The notes beneath the pieces are model-generated. The model had not been told where the DNA came from. It searched no databases and saw only the letters and a list, made by a program, of their open reading frames with translations. This document shows positions 42,951 through 57,281 of a stretch of DNA of 64,000 bases, one piece after another; the first letter of the stretch is position 1; the number at the start of each line of letters is the position of its first letter. A program made the translations under genes and the position numbers. Source of the DNA: Hydractinia symbiolongicarpus (Eukaryota > Cnidaria > Hydrozoa > Anthoathecata > Hydractiniidae); the NCBI RefSeq assembly GCF_029227915.1, contig NC_079881.1:15663501-15727500 (forward strand). Reading direction: 5' to 3'.

Positions 42951-44645
42951 ATTTTTTCTTCATATAATTTGTTTTGTCTGAGATTTTTCAATCATTCAAA
43001 ACATGGTGCGCCGGTAACAGTGGTTTGTTATAGAAAAAAATCTTCATTTTAGTAATCATGAGTACAAGTTAAATAAAAAACATTTTTTATCAACGATTTT
43101 TACTGAAAAGATTCACATTTTTATATTTTTATTACATGCAGATTGTGCCACTTTACCATCACTCGGTTTTTGTTCAACAACGGGTTTTTTTTTCGATTGG
43201 TAATGTACCATATGTTTGGCAGTGCCCAGGTAGGATTAATTTAGTAAATCGATAAATAAGGGAGTGTAATAAACTTACAGTTCCTCATAACATTCCAACT
43301 TCGTAGCATAACGTGGAAGATTTTGTTGTTATACTTATTTTGAAGCTTTATTAGGACATTTAATGTGACCCTTATATGGACATAGACATATTATACCAAG
43401 GGTGTTTACAAAGACAATTCTTTCGTGTGTGTGCGTGTTTTTTTACAAGCAAAGTGGATGTGTTGTTTCTGACCTGCTAACTTTCTCTTTCAAAAAATGC
43501 TTTCGTCATGTCGTGTTCTTTTTGTTAATGGTCGTTTAATTGCTTCACTTTTTAACGCACGTCAAAGGTCTGGCGTGAAACACTATGTTGAAAATCGTGA
43601 CTGGAAGAAATCCTGTTTTCCCTTAACAATCTGTTTTACGTAAACGCATTTTTCCATGAATGTTAACTGTATCGATTGCGTCTCTTAAAAAAGAAACTTA
43701 ATGACAGAAGAAATCTATCAATGTTTAAAAAGCCATTTGATCAACACAATGCACATTATGTCCATTCTGAATTAACCACCAAAATTTAAATTGGCTAATC
43801 TAAACGATTCCCATCAAACTGGACACGCTTTCACACGTTTTGTTAGTCAGCCACCGACACATGGATGTAAGGGATTAATTTGTTTGTGTGTGGATGTGTG
43901 ACTGCGTGTGTGTGTGTGCATGTCTTCTTCGGGAAAGTAAACACACCTGGAAATGACTATCACCAGTAATATAGAACATCGATTTGACACTTTTTAAGCA
44001 ACATACTTATTAACCGTAGACCATACTGGTAATCAAATAAAAGTAAGTACAACAAATATATTAAATCATAATATACAATACGCTAAGGTGTAAAATATTA
44101 CAACTTTTAAATGTTTTTCCATAACTAGCCGTGAGTTTATGGAAATGTAGGGGATTTCTCTGCTCCCAGCTACAAACTTTCGCTCAAAAGACGAGCATTG
44201 TAATGTGGATTATTGTTGTAAATGCTGTTAAAAGTTGTTACAGATTTTAAAAAGTATTATCCCGCCTCTACTAACAGCTACTTTAGTGACAGAATGTTTC
44301 GCGGGGAAAAACGTTCGCGATTTTTGACTATTTTTGGGAAAGTTAACAATCCAAGCGAAAATTTCTGGTCTCCGAATGCAGTATTTCGTAATAGAAAACC
44401 ATGAAAAGATGCCACAGAATAGTTATAACTGGTACAGAAATTTGCTGTTGCTTCAGGTATATGTTATTTGTACTGTTAGTGGTCAAAACCGCGTAAATGT
44501 TATGGATATTTTTTTTTTACACATTGAATACAAGTTTTTCTGCGAGGGACATTACGTATCATATGACTTAACGATTTATCTATTTAAAAAGGTGTTTTCC
44601 GATGTGGTTATTGATAATGATATTTTTCTTTTTTAAACATGTATG
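42951..44645. other. Non-coding interval
   Basis: No gene seen. A short TG-rich run lies near 43885-43920. Confidence 0.4.
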
Positions 44646-45892
<1,247 letters not shown>

Positions 45893-46210
45893 TGGTAGAC
45901 TTGTGGTAGAGAATTTGCTTCCAGTGCGGAAGGTCTTGGATTTAAACGCCGGTGAAGGTATTCCAGAGACTATAAAAAGTGTGAATCTATCCTTTCTGCT
46001 TAGTGTTCAGCATGAGAATAGGATTGATATTTTAGGCGGTTGTCTGGTTGAGCGATTTCTGTGCTTGCACAACTTTCGTAGCTTAAATGGAAGCTTTAAA
46101 TGCACTATGATCCCTTTTGCAGGACCCTCGTTGGATAGCAAAACCAAGGAGAACTGAGGAGCCTATCTTGGATAAACAATTTTAATAATAATAATAATAA
46201 TAATAATAAC
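45893..46210 (+). mobile_element. tRNA-derived SINE candidate
   Basis: The head resembles a tRNA: an A-box-like TTGTGGTAGAGAATTTGC near 45901-45918 and a degenerate B-box-like GGATTTAAACGCC near 45938-45950. An unrelated body of about 200 bp follows, then an (AAT)n tail at 46184-46209. The layout head-body-simple tail is typical of tRNA SINEs. B box is diverged, so this copy is old. Confidence 0.55.
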
Positions 46211-49194
46211 TATAATATAATGATCTATCACCACATTACAAAACAAAGCTAATTTTGCTAATTACCTTAATTAAAAACAGTAATTGTGTATTCACAAGAC
46301 AACTTTGTTATTTTTTGTTTTCGTAGATACAAAACAAAAAAACAACGCTGCAGTACCTTGCTCGATGCAATGTGTGGTTCTCTCAACTGGCGCATATGTT
46401 GAGATTATACAGGAAGGTGATGGAAAAAATCCATGTACTGATGGCTGGGCATCTGTTTGGGATTTTGCGCTATGCTGGTGATACAATATTGTTGACATCA
46501 CATGTTTTCTTTATAGAAAAATTTATATATTACGGTTAGTATTGTGTGTGTGCAATGTATGTGTTGTCATTATCTGTTTCTGTCTTTTGCCAATCGAGAT
46601 TAAATTTACGTCAGGCTGGATCATGTTCTCCTTATTAGGAATTACCGAACTGTCATAAGTCCTAGCACGGCCTTGTTTTGGAACTTTCATTTTTCGTGAG
46701 AAAACAAAAGTTTTCTGAAGTTGACTGCTAACTAAAACAGCACGTGCGCGCAAAATGATAGATAATTGCTAGCTATCTCACACGATGCTGTAAAAGCATA
46801 TGCTTATTTTCAAATATAAGAAAAGTAATTTGCTGAGTAAGAATTTTTAAATGCTGAACTATGTAATCATAACTCAACCTTGAGTTCAATTTTATATGTA
46901 ACATATTGCTTCTATTTTTTTTATTTGATTCCTAACTTGAATTACACCTTGAATAACATTCCAATATTCATTATTGTAAAGATTTAAAGAGCTTGTTGTT
47001 GGTCTTTTTTGTTGTTAAAGTTACAACGCCAAGCAACTTTTGAAATGTCACCTTAGTTGCTTACTTCTTCGTTACTGTTTCTCATTATCCACGTCCCTAA
47101 AATTTCGGATTACTCCAGTCTGAATGTTCAGAGAAAAGATATTTCACGCCTTTTTGGCGTTATGATAGTGCCACACCTACCAACAAAGCAACAAAGTAAT
47201 TTTAAAATGTAAGCCAAATCTAAAGCTAAATCGTTCAGTCGCGCCATTCAGAGATTAAAAATTAGTATTTTGTCTTGGAGAGAGGCCCAGAACAGGTTTG
47301 GGAGGAAAACGAAACCATATCATTTATAGCTCAGACTTTTTTATTTATGCAACAATGCATTTTAAGTTCATTTTACTGTAAAATTACTCGTTCATGCGGA
47401 TTTTGAAAAATTCATGGCATTTAGATTACCAAAATTAAGAAAAGAACAAAAAAATTGGCATCCGCATATATCAATTAGAAAGTGGTGACTCATTTGACGT
47501 CCACTTGTAAATAGATAAATTGTTTTAAAAGTGTTATTGTTGTAACATTCTGCGCTAGATAGTGTCATCATGTACAAGACCCTATATGATTTTAAACAAC
47601 GTAATCAAATAATCATTATAGACTTTTAAAGGCATTAATAATATCTTGGGAAATATAATTCTTAGTTCTATAAATTTTTTCTTTCCGGTTTACAACCTAA
47701 TTTCGATAGAATGACATCGCACGTCTAAAAATTAACTGGTCAACAAATAAACAGACAGAGACAAAAATGATTGCATAAGATAAAGTTGTTTCAAGTAGAC
47801 ATTGTGGGCGGTGATATAGGAGAATTTGGTTATTGTTTTTATTTGTATCTCGTTTTTCGCATCAGCACGAACGCATAGTACTATTGCCTTTTACAAAACC
47901 AGTTTCAGTGACGCAATTATCTTTATCTGATCTTAAGTTTAAATAAGGTTGTGCTACATTTCCATCCCGAGAAATGCACACGAATCTTGTTATTTGCGAA
48001 AATAATTTACGCCCAATTAGTCATGTTTTTTAAAAGGACAAAGAAACATAAGTATTTGTGACATACTGTTATGACCCATAACAAAAGGATCGAAAAAAAA
48101 CAAATCATATCAAACAAAAACAAATTTAACGTCAAATAAAAGAAGCATGAAGTTAGTAAAGTGACGCAACGCATGTTATCCCCCCCCCCCAAAAAAAAAA
48201 AAAAAAAGATATGAATAAGTAAGTCTTTTGAAGCACAGGAAATGAAACAAATAAATATATAGATTATATATCCTACAAAATAGAAAAGGACACATCTAAA
48301 CGACAATACAATGAAAACATCCCATGACAAAAATTGTGGGAATTACCCATGTGTTAAGGAATGAACTATTGACGTCAGTCATTGACGTGTTGTTTTGTTA
48401 AACGTGCCAGTTTTTTTTTTCATTAAATAAGCTGGACAATAAGATTGAAACTATAATTAACAAAACAACGCAAGGTGTAGACACGTTTTGTATTATTAAA
48501 CCGAACAAGTGTTCTCACAGCGTCTGCTTCTTAAATTGTTCGAAGTTAACTTATAGTTCCATAATAAGATTTTTTATAGAAAAACGAGAGGATGTTCTTT
48601 TTTTAGAAGTACTTCCAGATAAATCAGGGCATAATTCGCTGAAATGTTGGACTGGCTATCACAAACTTTTTTTATAATCATAAATGATAATTAGTGTTAT
48701 TTGAAAAGTTAACTTCCTGTGTTTAAAAACACATTTCAGGTCATACGAAGAAAACAAAAAAGAGTAAAGATACAGGTTTGATTTTGTGTTATGTTGCACC
48801 ATGTGTGAATTTTATTTTTATTTCAGCGGCTGGATTTTTGTTGACCTGATTAGTAATTAGTATATACTTTTATGTTCTTCGGAACCACATAACTAGGTGG
48901 TGGTGTGTTTTTTTTTTAATAAGTTTAACAGTTTCGTCACGTTACTGATATGGACAACTTACAGATTTTGTGATTTTTTTTACATCAGAGGCCACCATTT
49001 GCGTTGCCGACGTGGTCTTCAATGACGTGTGTGGTTGTGTGGGTAGGTTGGTGGGTACAAAAAGCTTTTTAATATATTTCATCATGAAAAGACAATCATA
49101 GGGATCTTCATTATCCCACTGCTAAGCACCTGATATAAGCCGTAGTTCTTAGTGTTTCCTACGACCTACGTTACAAAAAATAGATTTTGATGAA
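46211..49194. other. Non-coding interval, with C11-A17 homopolymer at 48180-48207
   Basis: No gene found. The paired homopolymer run lies at 48180-48207. A TGACGT-rich stretch is near 48370-48390. Confidence 0.4.
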
Positions 49195-49204
49195 CTATAA
49201 AAAG
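49195..49204 (+). promoter_or_regulatory. Candidate TATA box for the Ras-family GTPase
   Basis: CTATAAAAAG lies about 270 bp before the start codon on the same strand. Untested, but well placed. Confidence 0.35.
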
Positions 49205-49400
49205 ACGTGATGCTCTAGTAGGCAGTGCTGATTATTTGATAAAGATTTATTTTATAGCGAAAAGGAGGAGGGGTTATTGTGTTTTAATTATTATTAGCAT
49301 GTTATTGCTCCTCATTTTCGTGCTGCAACGAAATGTGACTACTGGTTAAAAAATGTCAGTCCCTTTGTAAATTGTGACAAATTGTGGCAAATTGTGGCAA

Positions 49401-49422
49401 TTTTTATCTATTTACATTTTAG
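49401..49422 (+). promoter_or_regulatory. Candidate splice acceptor in the GTPase 5' UTR
   Basis: A T-rich tract followed by TTTTAG and then ACTGAAC could end a 5' UTR intron 48 bp before the ATG. It is an alternative to an unspliced leader starting near the TATA box. Confidence 0.35.
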
Positions 49423-49470
49423 ACTGAACAATAAATACATGAATAAATAAATCAAGTCTATACAAACACA

Positions 49471-50175
49471 ATGAAAGAGACAATGAGTATCAACACAGTC
49501 AATCGAAATTTACGACGAAACATTGCACTCGCTAATCGCATTATCCGCCAGCAAAACGAGAAAACGCAACCGAGAAAGATTGTTATCGTTGGACCGTCGA
49601 GATGTGGAAAGACATCTCTAGTCAAGCGTTTTCTTGATAATTCATTTACATTTCAGTATAAACCCACTGTAGAAGATTGTTATAATCGAGAATACCGTTA
49701 CAGGGGTTATAATTTAAGTCTTGATATTATCGATATATCAGGCTCTTTTTTAAGTCCGCCAATCAGAGACGCGCATATTAAAACTGCCGATGTTATTATG
49801 CTGGTGTATGAAGTGGAGAATTTAGAATCGGCTAAAGAAGCGAGGTCCTTATACAAAGTTATCAGACAAACGCGAGAAGACAAAATGCCTTTAATACTTG
49901 TTGGTAATAAAACTGATTTAAAACGTGGCTCATTACCCCCTGAAACCTTTCAAGAGTCTGAGGAAATCGTTGATATTGTTAATGAGATTCAGGGCGCAAA
50001 ACACATTCTTACTTCTGCTAAATGCAACATGCATATTACAGATGCTTTTGAATACGGGCTGAAAGACGTCATCAAACGTATGCACACATTGTCCATGTCG
50101 GCTCAGCAAGGCAAGACAAACGAGTATGAGGCAGACAAAAAATGGCAGAAGGAACAGTGCTGTACAATACTATAA
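49471..50175 (+). CDS. Ras-family small GTPase, RASD/RERG-like, with CAAX tail
   Basis: 234 residues in a single exon. An N-terminal extension of about 35 residues precedes IVIVGPSRCGKTSLVKRFL (G1, P-loop at about 38-51). G2 is KPTVED, G3 is DIIDISG, where Ras has DTAGQ, G4 is VGNKTD, and G5 is TSAK. The segment after G3 (SFLSPPIRD) replaces the Gln61 region, as in RASD/Dexras-type proteins, predicting slow intrinsic GTP hydrolysis. The C-terminus CCTIL is a CAAX box, and its final Leu favours geranylgeranylation, so plasma-membrane signalling is likely. No lesions, so probably functional. A second in-frame Met at residue 5 is an alternative start. The subfamily is inferred only from motif style. 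Confidence 0.9.
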   Translation: MKETMSINTVNRNLRRNIALANRIIRQQNEKTQPRKIVIVGPSRCGKTSLVKRFLDNSFTFQYKPTVEDCYNREYRYRGYNLSLDIIDISGSFLSPPIRDAHIKTADVIMLVYEVENLESAKEARSLYKVIRQTREDKMPLILVGNKTDLKRGSLPPETFQESEEIVDIVNEIQGAKHILTSAKCNMHITDAFEYGLKDVIKRMHTLSMSAQQGKTNEYEADKKWQKEQCCTIL

Positions 50176-51057
50176 AGTCATTCAATCTTAGAAAAAACAA
50201 TCTTTCAAGTTACCTCATAGACAACGACAAAATATGTTTTCGTAATTGTTCATTCTTGTACATGTGTTCATATATATGCATATATATTTAAGTTCGTGGA
50301 TTATAAAATTTATAATAGAGTTATGTATGTATAGTAGAAGTATTATATGATAAGCAGAAACCTGACTTTTATCCCTTCACCAGGTTACAATAAGGGCAAG
50401 CCAGGAAATTTGGGCGGGAAAACGAAGGAATAAGATTAAGATATCACTAGCAAAAGTCAAGATATTTTGACCTTTAATGGAGTTGCATCCTGCTTCAGTT
50501 TTGCCGTACGTCAATTACTTATTGCCGCTTTCGTCGTATTCCCGAACGATGTTGTTTACGTCGCAGATCGTCATAAATCTTGAATACTACCTCTTTGAAC
50601 TTCCCAAGTATTTATTTGCAACTGATCTCTACAGCTGCTCAAAAAAGGCTTGGAATATGCGCGAGAAATAGGGAACTTGTGTGAATTGTGTTTAAGACTT
50701 TGAGGTAGCCTAAAGAATTTAATGTTAATTTTTGTTTTTATGAAAGGACATATACATGATATTTCTGTCTTGGCTACCAACTTGAACTATAGACTTTCGA
50801 GTTCGTTTCCGCCTGTCATGTTATTTTAGTTATTTTAACTTTATTTGGAATGAAAGCAGTAGATTTCAGCTTTAGTACCAAAAGCGTGACAAATTGGAGC
50901 ATTGAATTAAGAGAAAAGAAACTTTTTTTTTGGCTTCCGTCACACTAACTTTAAAAAATATGCGTTGGAATATTCGTAACAAGGCAGCAACACATATCTT
51001 TTTACACCTTCCTAAGAATAAATTAGAACAGAAACAGTATTGAAGTAATTTGGCATA
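50176..51057. other. GTPase 3' flank, non-coding
   Basis: Probable 3' UTR and intergenic DNA. No other gene recognised. Confidence 0.45.
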
Positions 51058-51160
51058 CTAGTCAGTGACCCGTTCATAAATCCACGGGTTCGCCCGTCCC
51101 ATATTTACTGCAATTCGTGTGTCTCACTACAGCAGTTATTATTTTGCGTGACAGACGGGT
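51058..51160 (-). mobile_element. Mini-Helitron copy, 5' truncated
   Basis: CTAGTCAGTGACCCGTTCAT, then AATCCACGGGTTCGCCCGTC. It loses similarity after GCGTGACAGACGGGTG. Confidence 0.75.
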
Positions 51161-53361
51161 GAAGCCACAAGTAACTGTGCTACTCAGCATTCAAAACAGT
51201 TCACAACCCATTGTTATTAGTTGGCCAGCCTTTTCGATTTTTTTCTATTTTTTGGTTCAAGAATGAATGTTACTCCGAGCTGAGTGCTTAGTATAGATAA
51301 ACAATGTCGCACATCCATGGTTTAATATCTTTTTCCAAAAAAACTATAGAAACACCAAAAACAGCCAACCCATTGAGGCTGCAGATGCCTATTTCAAGAA
51401 ATAGTCAAGAAAGTGCGAATTGTTTATATATTTTTTTCAAGCTGATTGTCCAACGTCTGGTCATGCTAATTTCGATAAATTACATGTTCAAAGAAAATTT
51501 TTGACAAAATTGTTATAGACAAAACGAAAAATTGGCCCATTGTATACTTGTCAAAGTTCGTTTGTCAATGTTCACCTTGGTGATGTTAGTCAGCTATACA
51601 TGCACAGATTTCACTATTCACTAAAAATACCTATTTAGTTGTCTTACCGACTAGGTTATATTTAAAGTATGGTTTGATATTTAACAAGCAATGTAAAAAC
51701 GTGAAAATTAAAATTCCGGGAGAAGTTTTTAATCACGAAGCCGTTTTTTGCCTGCTTTAATTATAGGTTTGGTGTTGCACAAAAATATATAGCGGCATAA
51801 ATTCTCGAAACTTTAGCTAAGAAACAAGTTACTTGAAAAAGCAATTTCAGAAAACATGCCTGGTTTGTTACTTATTTTGTTTTCTAATTCTTTCTTCAAA
51901 ATCAAGCCCTATATTACTAAAAGTTGTTGCCAGTCATTCCATATTTAGAATATACCTTATGACACCTTACCGATTCAATTCGCACTGTCAGTGAGTTTAT
52001 GTGGAGGTTGTCTAAACTACATAGAATTTGGTATAATAACAGCAAGGAAAGATGCATTACTCTCGTTTTAAAAGACACCATTGATCTTTTCTCATTTAAT
52101 CTTCTACACATACCTATATTTGCATTGATGACATCAAGCGAAGTTTACAACGTAGTTGGTTCTTATCAACCTTGTCACAAGTTAAAATGTAAACCATTCT
52201 TTATCTGAATCAAAAAAGTCAAAAGACCTAATTGAGTAACATTTTTATCGTTTACAATTCGTAATTTTTTTTCTTTCCTATATTCAGATTAATTTCTGCT
52301 AACCGCAACCGCTTCTTTCTCTTATCCGGTGAGACATAGACATGTGGGGAAAAAAATGTTTTAATTACTGGAAGGAGGACGACCACTACTTGTAATATTT
52401 GAGTAAATCCTCATAACCGGGAAGATGCAGATATGAAAAGTATTGCTACATCGTTATTCTCTAGGTCATTTAAAATACTTATTGTTCCATTTTATGATAG
52501 CTATGTTTTGTTCTTGACGGAACTGTTAAAATTGCAGGAAATTGCATTTATCATATATATTTCGCAATTCTTTATGTTTTAGCTTGTTAGGGAGTTTCTA
52601 AAGGTTATATAGCGAGACGATCAGATTAATTGTGAAATCCGAGTTAATTTTTTTTATCTTTAAGAACATTTTTGCGTGAAAACTGAGATCTAAAACCCCG
52701 CATAACACATTTTAAAGGCGGACGTCCTCCTCTTCAAGCGTCCTCCTCTTTATGTCATAGTGATAAAAAAATACCTTGAATTCGATTAAAAGTGACAAAT
52801 TTTAAGGTCAGTGATTGATATCTTGACCGACCAAAAATTTTTACCCACTTTTTTTGGCAACCAACCATGTTTATATTTTTTGTCCAGTAATTTTTTTACC
52901 AATTATTTTTCGATAAGGGCATTTCGATAAGGGCATTCTCCCACTTTTTTTCTAAATTTCCTATAAAAGAAAAAATCTTCAGTGGCTTTTCTACTGACTT
53001 TTATTACCACCTTTTTGTGGACTTATTTTACCGGCTATGTATAGTATCACTTTTTCCCTGAATTCTTTGAGCCATTGCTGTTTGGATCTTGCGTTTTTGG
53101 AAATCTATTAATTTCTCTCATAGCCATTTTACCCCAATGGTTCTGCTTTCTTACCTTTACCCTTTTTATAACGCATGCGCAGAAATGTGCAAATTTTTGT
53201 AAATTTTTGTAAATAAATAAAATAATGTTGCCAAAAACTCAGTAGGAATTTCATAAAGGGTTAGTTTAACCTCTTATTTAGGTTTTTATTACATATCAAG
53301 AATCACTTTAAAGAAAAATTGAAATCGTAAAATATATCGCCTTTCAAAGTATGTATGTATG
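51161..53361. other. Non-coding interval
   Basis: No gene found. Small local duplications occur, such as TTTCGATAAGGGCAT twice near 52910-52935 and CGTCCTCCTCTT twice near 52724-52751. Confidence 0.4.
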
Positions 53362-55680
53362 TTAGTATAATGTCTTGCTACTTCTTGCAGAAAGATATCT
53401 AATCTTTGTTTTTACCCTCTCTTCACTGTGTTGTTGCATTTTCGCGCTAAAACTTGACAGTGTATTATCACTTGGCTTGAAGTAAATAATGTATGTTTTA
53501 TAACCATGCAGAATGAACATAAGGATGGCGTTGCTCAACAAAATCGATATTGCTTGCACAGTTGAATGAAGAACGTCATCTGTTGCGCTAAAATATAACG
53601 AATACATACACAGTAAGATCAAAATTGACGTCAAATTCGCGAACACTATGTACTTTGTTTCATTTAAATACGACGGCAGCTTCTATGCCCTTAAGCCTTA
53701 AATAAATACGGAGAAAAGTAATACACCACATAATATTAGCTGGAGATTCAAATGGCCTAAAGTGTTGCAGGAAATAGTAACTATCAAAAGTTTTATGTCA
53801 CGTGTAGATGCCACCGTTGCAGGACGTTTCAACCATGTGCATACTGACAATATAATATCGGCCAGCATAAACAAAATCACAAAGAATAAATATTTAAAAT
53901 TCGCCATCAGTTTCACTTTTTGGAAAAGTTGAACTTTTTGCTTGAATAAAAATAAAAGTTTTTGCACTTTCAAGAATGTTACTGAAACAATACTGGTAAA
54001 CAAAATACGAACAAGCACATGTCTAAGCTGACAGTGTATCAGATATGGTTCACCAATAAAAAAGAATGGATTAATTAGAATCAAAAATAAATGAGCTAGT
54101 AATTGACACAATGTTAAGTAATAATTTGAAGATCGAACAACAGGTGTGTTTTTGTGCCTCGCGTGCGTGATGAAGAACAAGACACTACCGACTCCAATCG
54201 CAGAGCGTACTGTTATGTCGATACCTGTTTTGCTAAGCAAGAATATGCACATCTTCTTGTGAGGATCATAACAATGAGTTTTTGCGATGTTAGGCACAGT
54301 AAAGTCTTGACATATGAGACAAAATGATGTTCCATTCCTTGGTTTGACTTTGTTTTCATCGCAAAACCTACATGACCATTCTCTGGATCCACCATAGTTG
54401 TCATCATAGACTGTTGTAAACGTTGGTTCAAATCCAGGTGGACAGTCTTTCATTTCTCAAATGGACAGAGGGGATTCTGTATTGTTATTTCCGCACTGTA
54501 TAACTGATGGGATATCTTGGCTAGGAAAAGTCTTCCAAGTTCTCCACAATCTGTCATTGACTTTGGTCTCGAACGAACCTTAACATTGTCTTGTTCTTCT
54601 TGAGTAAAAGAAAAAGAGTAAAAACAATTCACTGGCTTGGTTTCTTTTAGCAATCTTAAAAATAATTTTTTTTGAAACTTTGTGGAAAATAGAAAGTAAT
54701 TATACACTGCAGCAAAAAAACTGAGTTGCTTGAAACTGGCTCTTGACAGAAGGACAGCTGACGTAATGTCACCAAGTTCTAAAATACTGTCAGATGAAAG
54801 AACTATACTACCATCAACGGCGTCAATCTTCCCATTATGGATGGAAGTAAATGTCGCAGGAGAGTGATTGTTCTAAATCCAGGTTTTACCAGTTAAATTG
54901 TAATGAAAACTTATATTTATTAACCTCTGAAAGGCATTTTCAAAGAGAACATGATGAAGACCTTTCGAAACAAATGCACTGCGTCTAATTACTGGACTGT
55001 AGCATACTATAACCTTCTTATCACTATCTCTAGCAAGGTCTTTGATCACATTCTGCATTCGGTTTGTATCAGTGACCTTAATGTTTTATCTTTTTACGCA
55101 CAAATGGAAATTCGTTTGTCGCGATAGAAAAAATCATTCTCATTTTTTTGAAAGACGATCAACACAAGATTATGCAACCTAAATTGTTTCACAATCTGCA
55201 TGATTTTTGAACTGAACGTATCCATTACTGTGGATACAAATTGCGGGTATATCTTAGGGTTGATGTCCATTTCTTCATATGCATTTATTTGCACTTGAAA
55301 GGGTGAAAACAAATTTGCAATCATTTCTGTCGCTGCTGTTGAAAGATGAGAATCGATTGCTAGTACACTCGTCGTACCATATTTTGGAATAAACGTTTGG
55401 TTAAGAAGCAAATACAAGCAAGCTCTGATCGTCGTTTCAAGATGATCATAAACGTAGAATTCTGCATAACTAATTAATCCAGGCTTGTGGAAAAAAAGTT
55501 CAGTCCAGTGTGTTGCAGCAAAGTTATTTGCTTCATCTGGATAAAACGCCACGTGTCAGTGGCATTGCTACTGATGCAATTTCCCTGAAGAATTACAAAT
55601 GTAACCACTCCAGTAACACATACAGCTGCGTGGAAACTTATTGTGAAAATAAAACTAAACAAGTATGATACGTGATACAA
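53362..55680 (-). pseudogene. Class C G-protein-coupled receptor, intronless pseudogene
   Basis: A signal-peptide-like start near 55680 (hydrophobic SYLFSFIFTISFHAAVCV) precedes a Venus-flytrap ligand domain in three frames. This has TSVLAIDSHLSTAATEMIAN and LFSPFQVQINAYEEMDINPK at 55552-55094, then KVIVCYSPVIRRSAF and later blocks. A cysteine-rich linker (CPPGFEP...CRFC...CLIC...C) starts at 54453. The 7TM part has HARHKNTPVV in loop 1, TM2 to TM5, and then TM6-TM7 (YIVFANLTSILILLCMYSLY, ending YFKPSDNT). Two in-frame stops, TAA at 53698-53700 and a TAG about 12 bases later, interrupt between TM5 and TM6. At least two frameshifts plus a TAG at 54873 break the ligand domain. The missing introns suggest retroposition or an intronless receptor subfamily. 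Confidence 0.85.
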
Positions 55681-56524
55681 ACTATTTTTGTTTTATAATT
55701 GAATTTATTCGATAAGAATATTAAATGCAGCGGGAAAGAATTAGTATCCTTAGAAGTTAGATGAGATTTGGATTGTTTTTCATGTTATTTGTTTTTGACT
55801 CGCGCTGATTCGCCATGTTCAATTGAATTGAATAGTACCATTATGAAAAAAACTGTTTTTGATTTTTACCTAATTCCGCAGATGTTTCACTGATATTTAT
55901 AATTAAATTAATTTTAAAAATTTAAATACTTTTTGTACTCAGAGAAAAATGGAACTATACCATGATGAATAAATGCGAAAGATGAGTTACCCTTTCACTC
56001 AAGAAGTTTAAGTATTCTTTTTCCAACTACCTGTGCGTCGGCCCGTGCGCTCATCCGTTATTACTCTCTTTACGTTATTTCACGTGTGCTTTGTTCTGCG
56101 AAAATGTTGGAACTGCAATGGTGTAATAACTCTATGCTAGAAACCAAGATAAAGGAAATGCTTTTTTGGGGCACAAAAAAGGGAAGATAACATGCTATTG
56201 ATTTGGTACATATGCTTCATCGTATATATGTTTAATTTATCGGATTTTATCATTATTTTACTATTATTTACCCGGGGATAGTCTCATAAGTTTCTAAATC
56301 GTACTGTTATCAAAGAAAGTCCTGAAAAGGTGATCCTAGCGCAATTTAAAACTTCCATTTCAGTGGCGAAAGGCGTGCAAGCACAACAGATGTCAACAGG
56401 ATCCTGACTCTGAGCATTAAGTAGAAAGGATCGATTCACCTAAATTAAAATTAAACCAAAGACTTTCCGCGTTGGAGCTGAATGCTTCACTACAAAGCCA
56501 CCGTTAGTGTGTTTAGATCTTACA
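55681..56524. other. Non-coding interval
   Basis: No supported gene or repeat. Confidence 0.4.
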
Positions 56525-56875
56525 GGGGCGGCGCCACAATTTCCAAAGTGCTAGGCATAGTGGGAGATTTTGAGATTTTAGTGACAATCAACTAGCGAAG
56601 CGAGTTGCCGAAACAGCTGAGGTCCAGGGGGTGCTGTAAGCCACCTGGTGAGATTCAGGGGAAGCCAACGCATTTTCCTAAAACGTATGAAAGGGTTATA
56701 CCTTGGACTTAAGACTAAATAATCGCATTATTTAGTGAGATAGCCTGTAGGTTTTCTGGTTGGATAACATCAATTTTGATGCAGTTATAGAGACACTTAT
56801 TGGCAGAAAATAAAAAACTATTACTTAGCAAAAAAGTGAGGGGGGGCTAAAGCCCCTCCAGCCCCCCCTAGTGCT
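56525..56875. mobile_element. Possible degraded hAT-type MITE
   Basis: The left end CAGGGGCGGCGCCAC looks like a hAT terminus. The right side is a GGGGGGGCTAAAGCCCCTCC block ending at TAGTGC. The right TIR is not a clear match, so this is tentative. Confidence 0.3.
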
Positions 56876-57281
56876 TACGATTCTTTTTTAACTTGAATTT
56901 AAATGCCATATCATATATGATTAATCAAGTTCTTCCTTTAAATCTACTCCCTTTGAGCTTCCTTTTTTTTGTAACATTGATAAAAATATTGATTACACTA
57001 GCAGTGCCGTAACCACGAATTTCGTTTTTGGGGCCAGCCTAGTTTCAGTGTCTAAGGAGGTCCCACTATGGTTGGGCCCGACGGGCGAAGAAAATTTTTG
57101 AATTTTGAGTGCGCTAGATTGGCTAAAACAGCCTTTTTGAGAGTACTTTTTAAAGAAATTTAATCACTAGAAATCACGAAAATAAAGGAAAATACAGACA
57201 ATTGCTCCGGTTTTCTGAGTTTTTTTTTTAAATCAGGGAATAAACGTTTACATAAATTTCATGAACAAAAGACTAAAAATG

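Noticed and set aside
46284-46501. Moderately GC-rich open frames on both strands
   Set aside because: Both strands are open with no homology recognised, so coding cannot be claimed.
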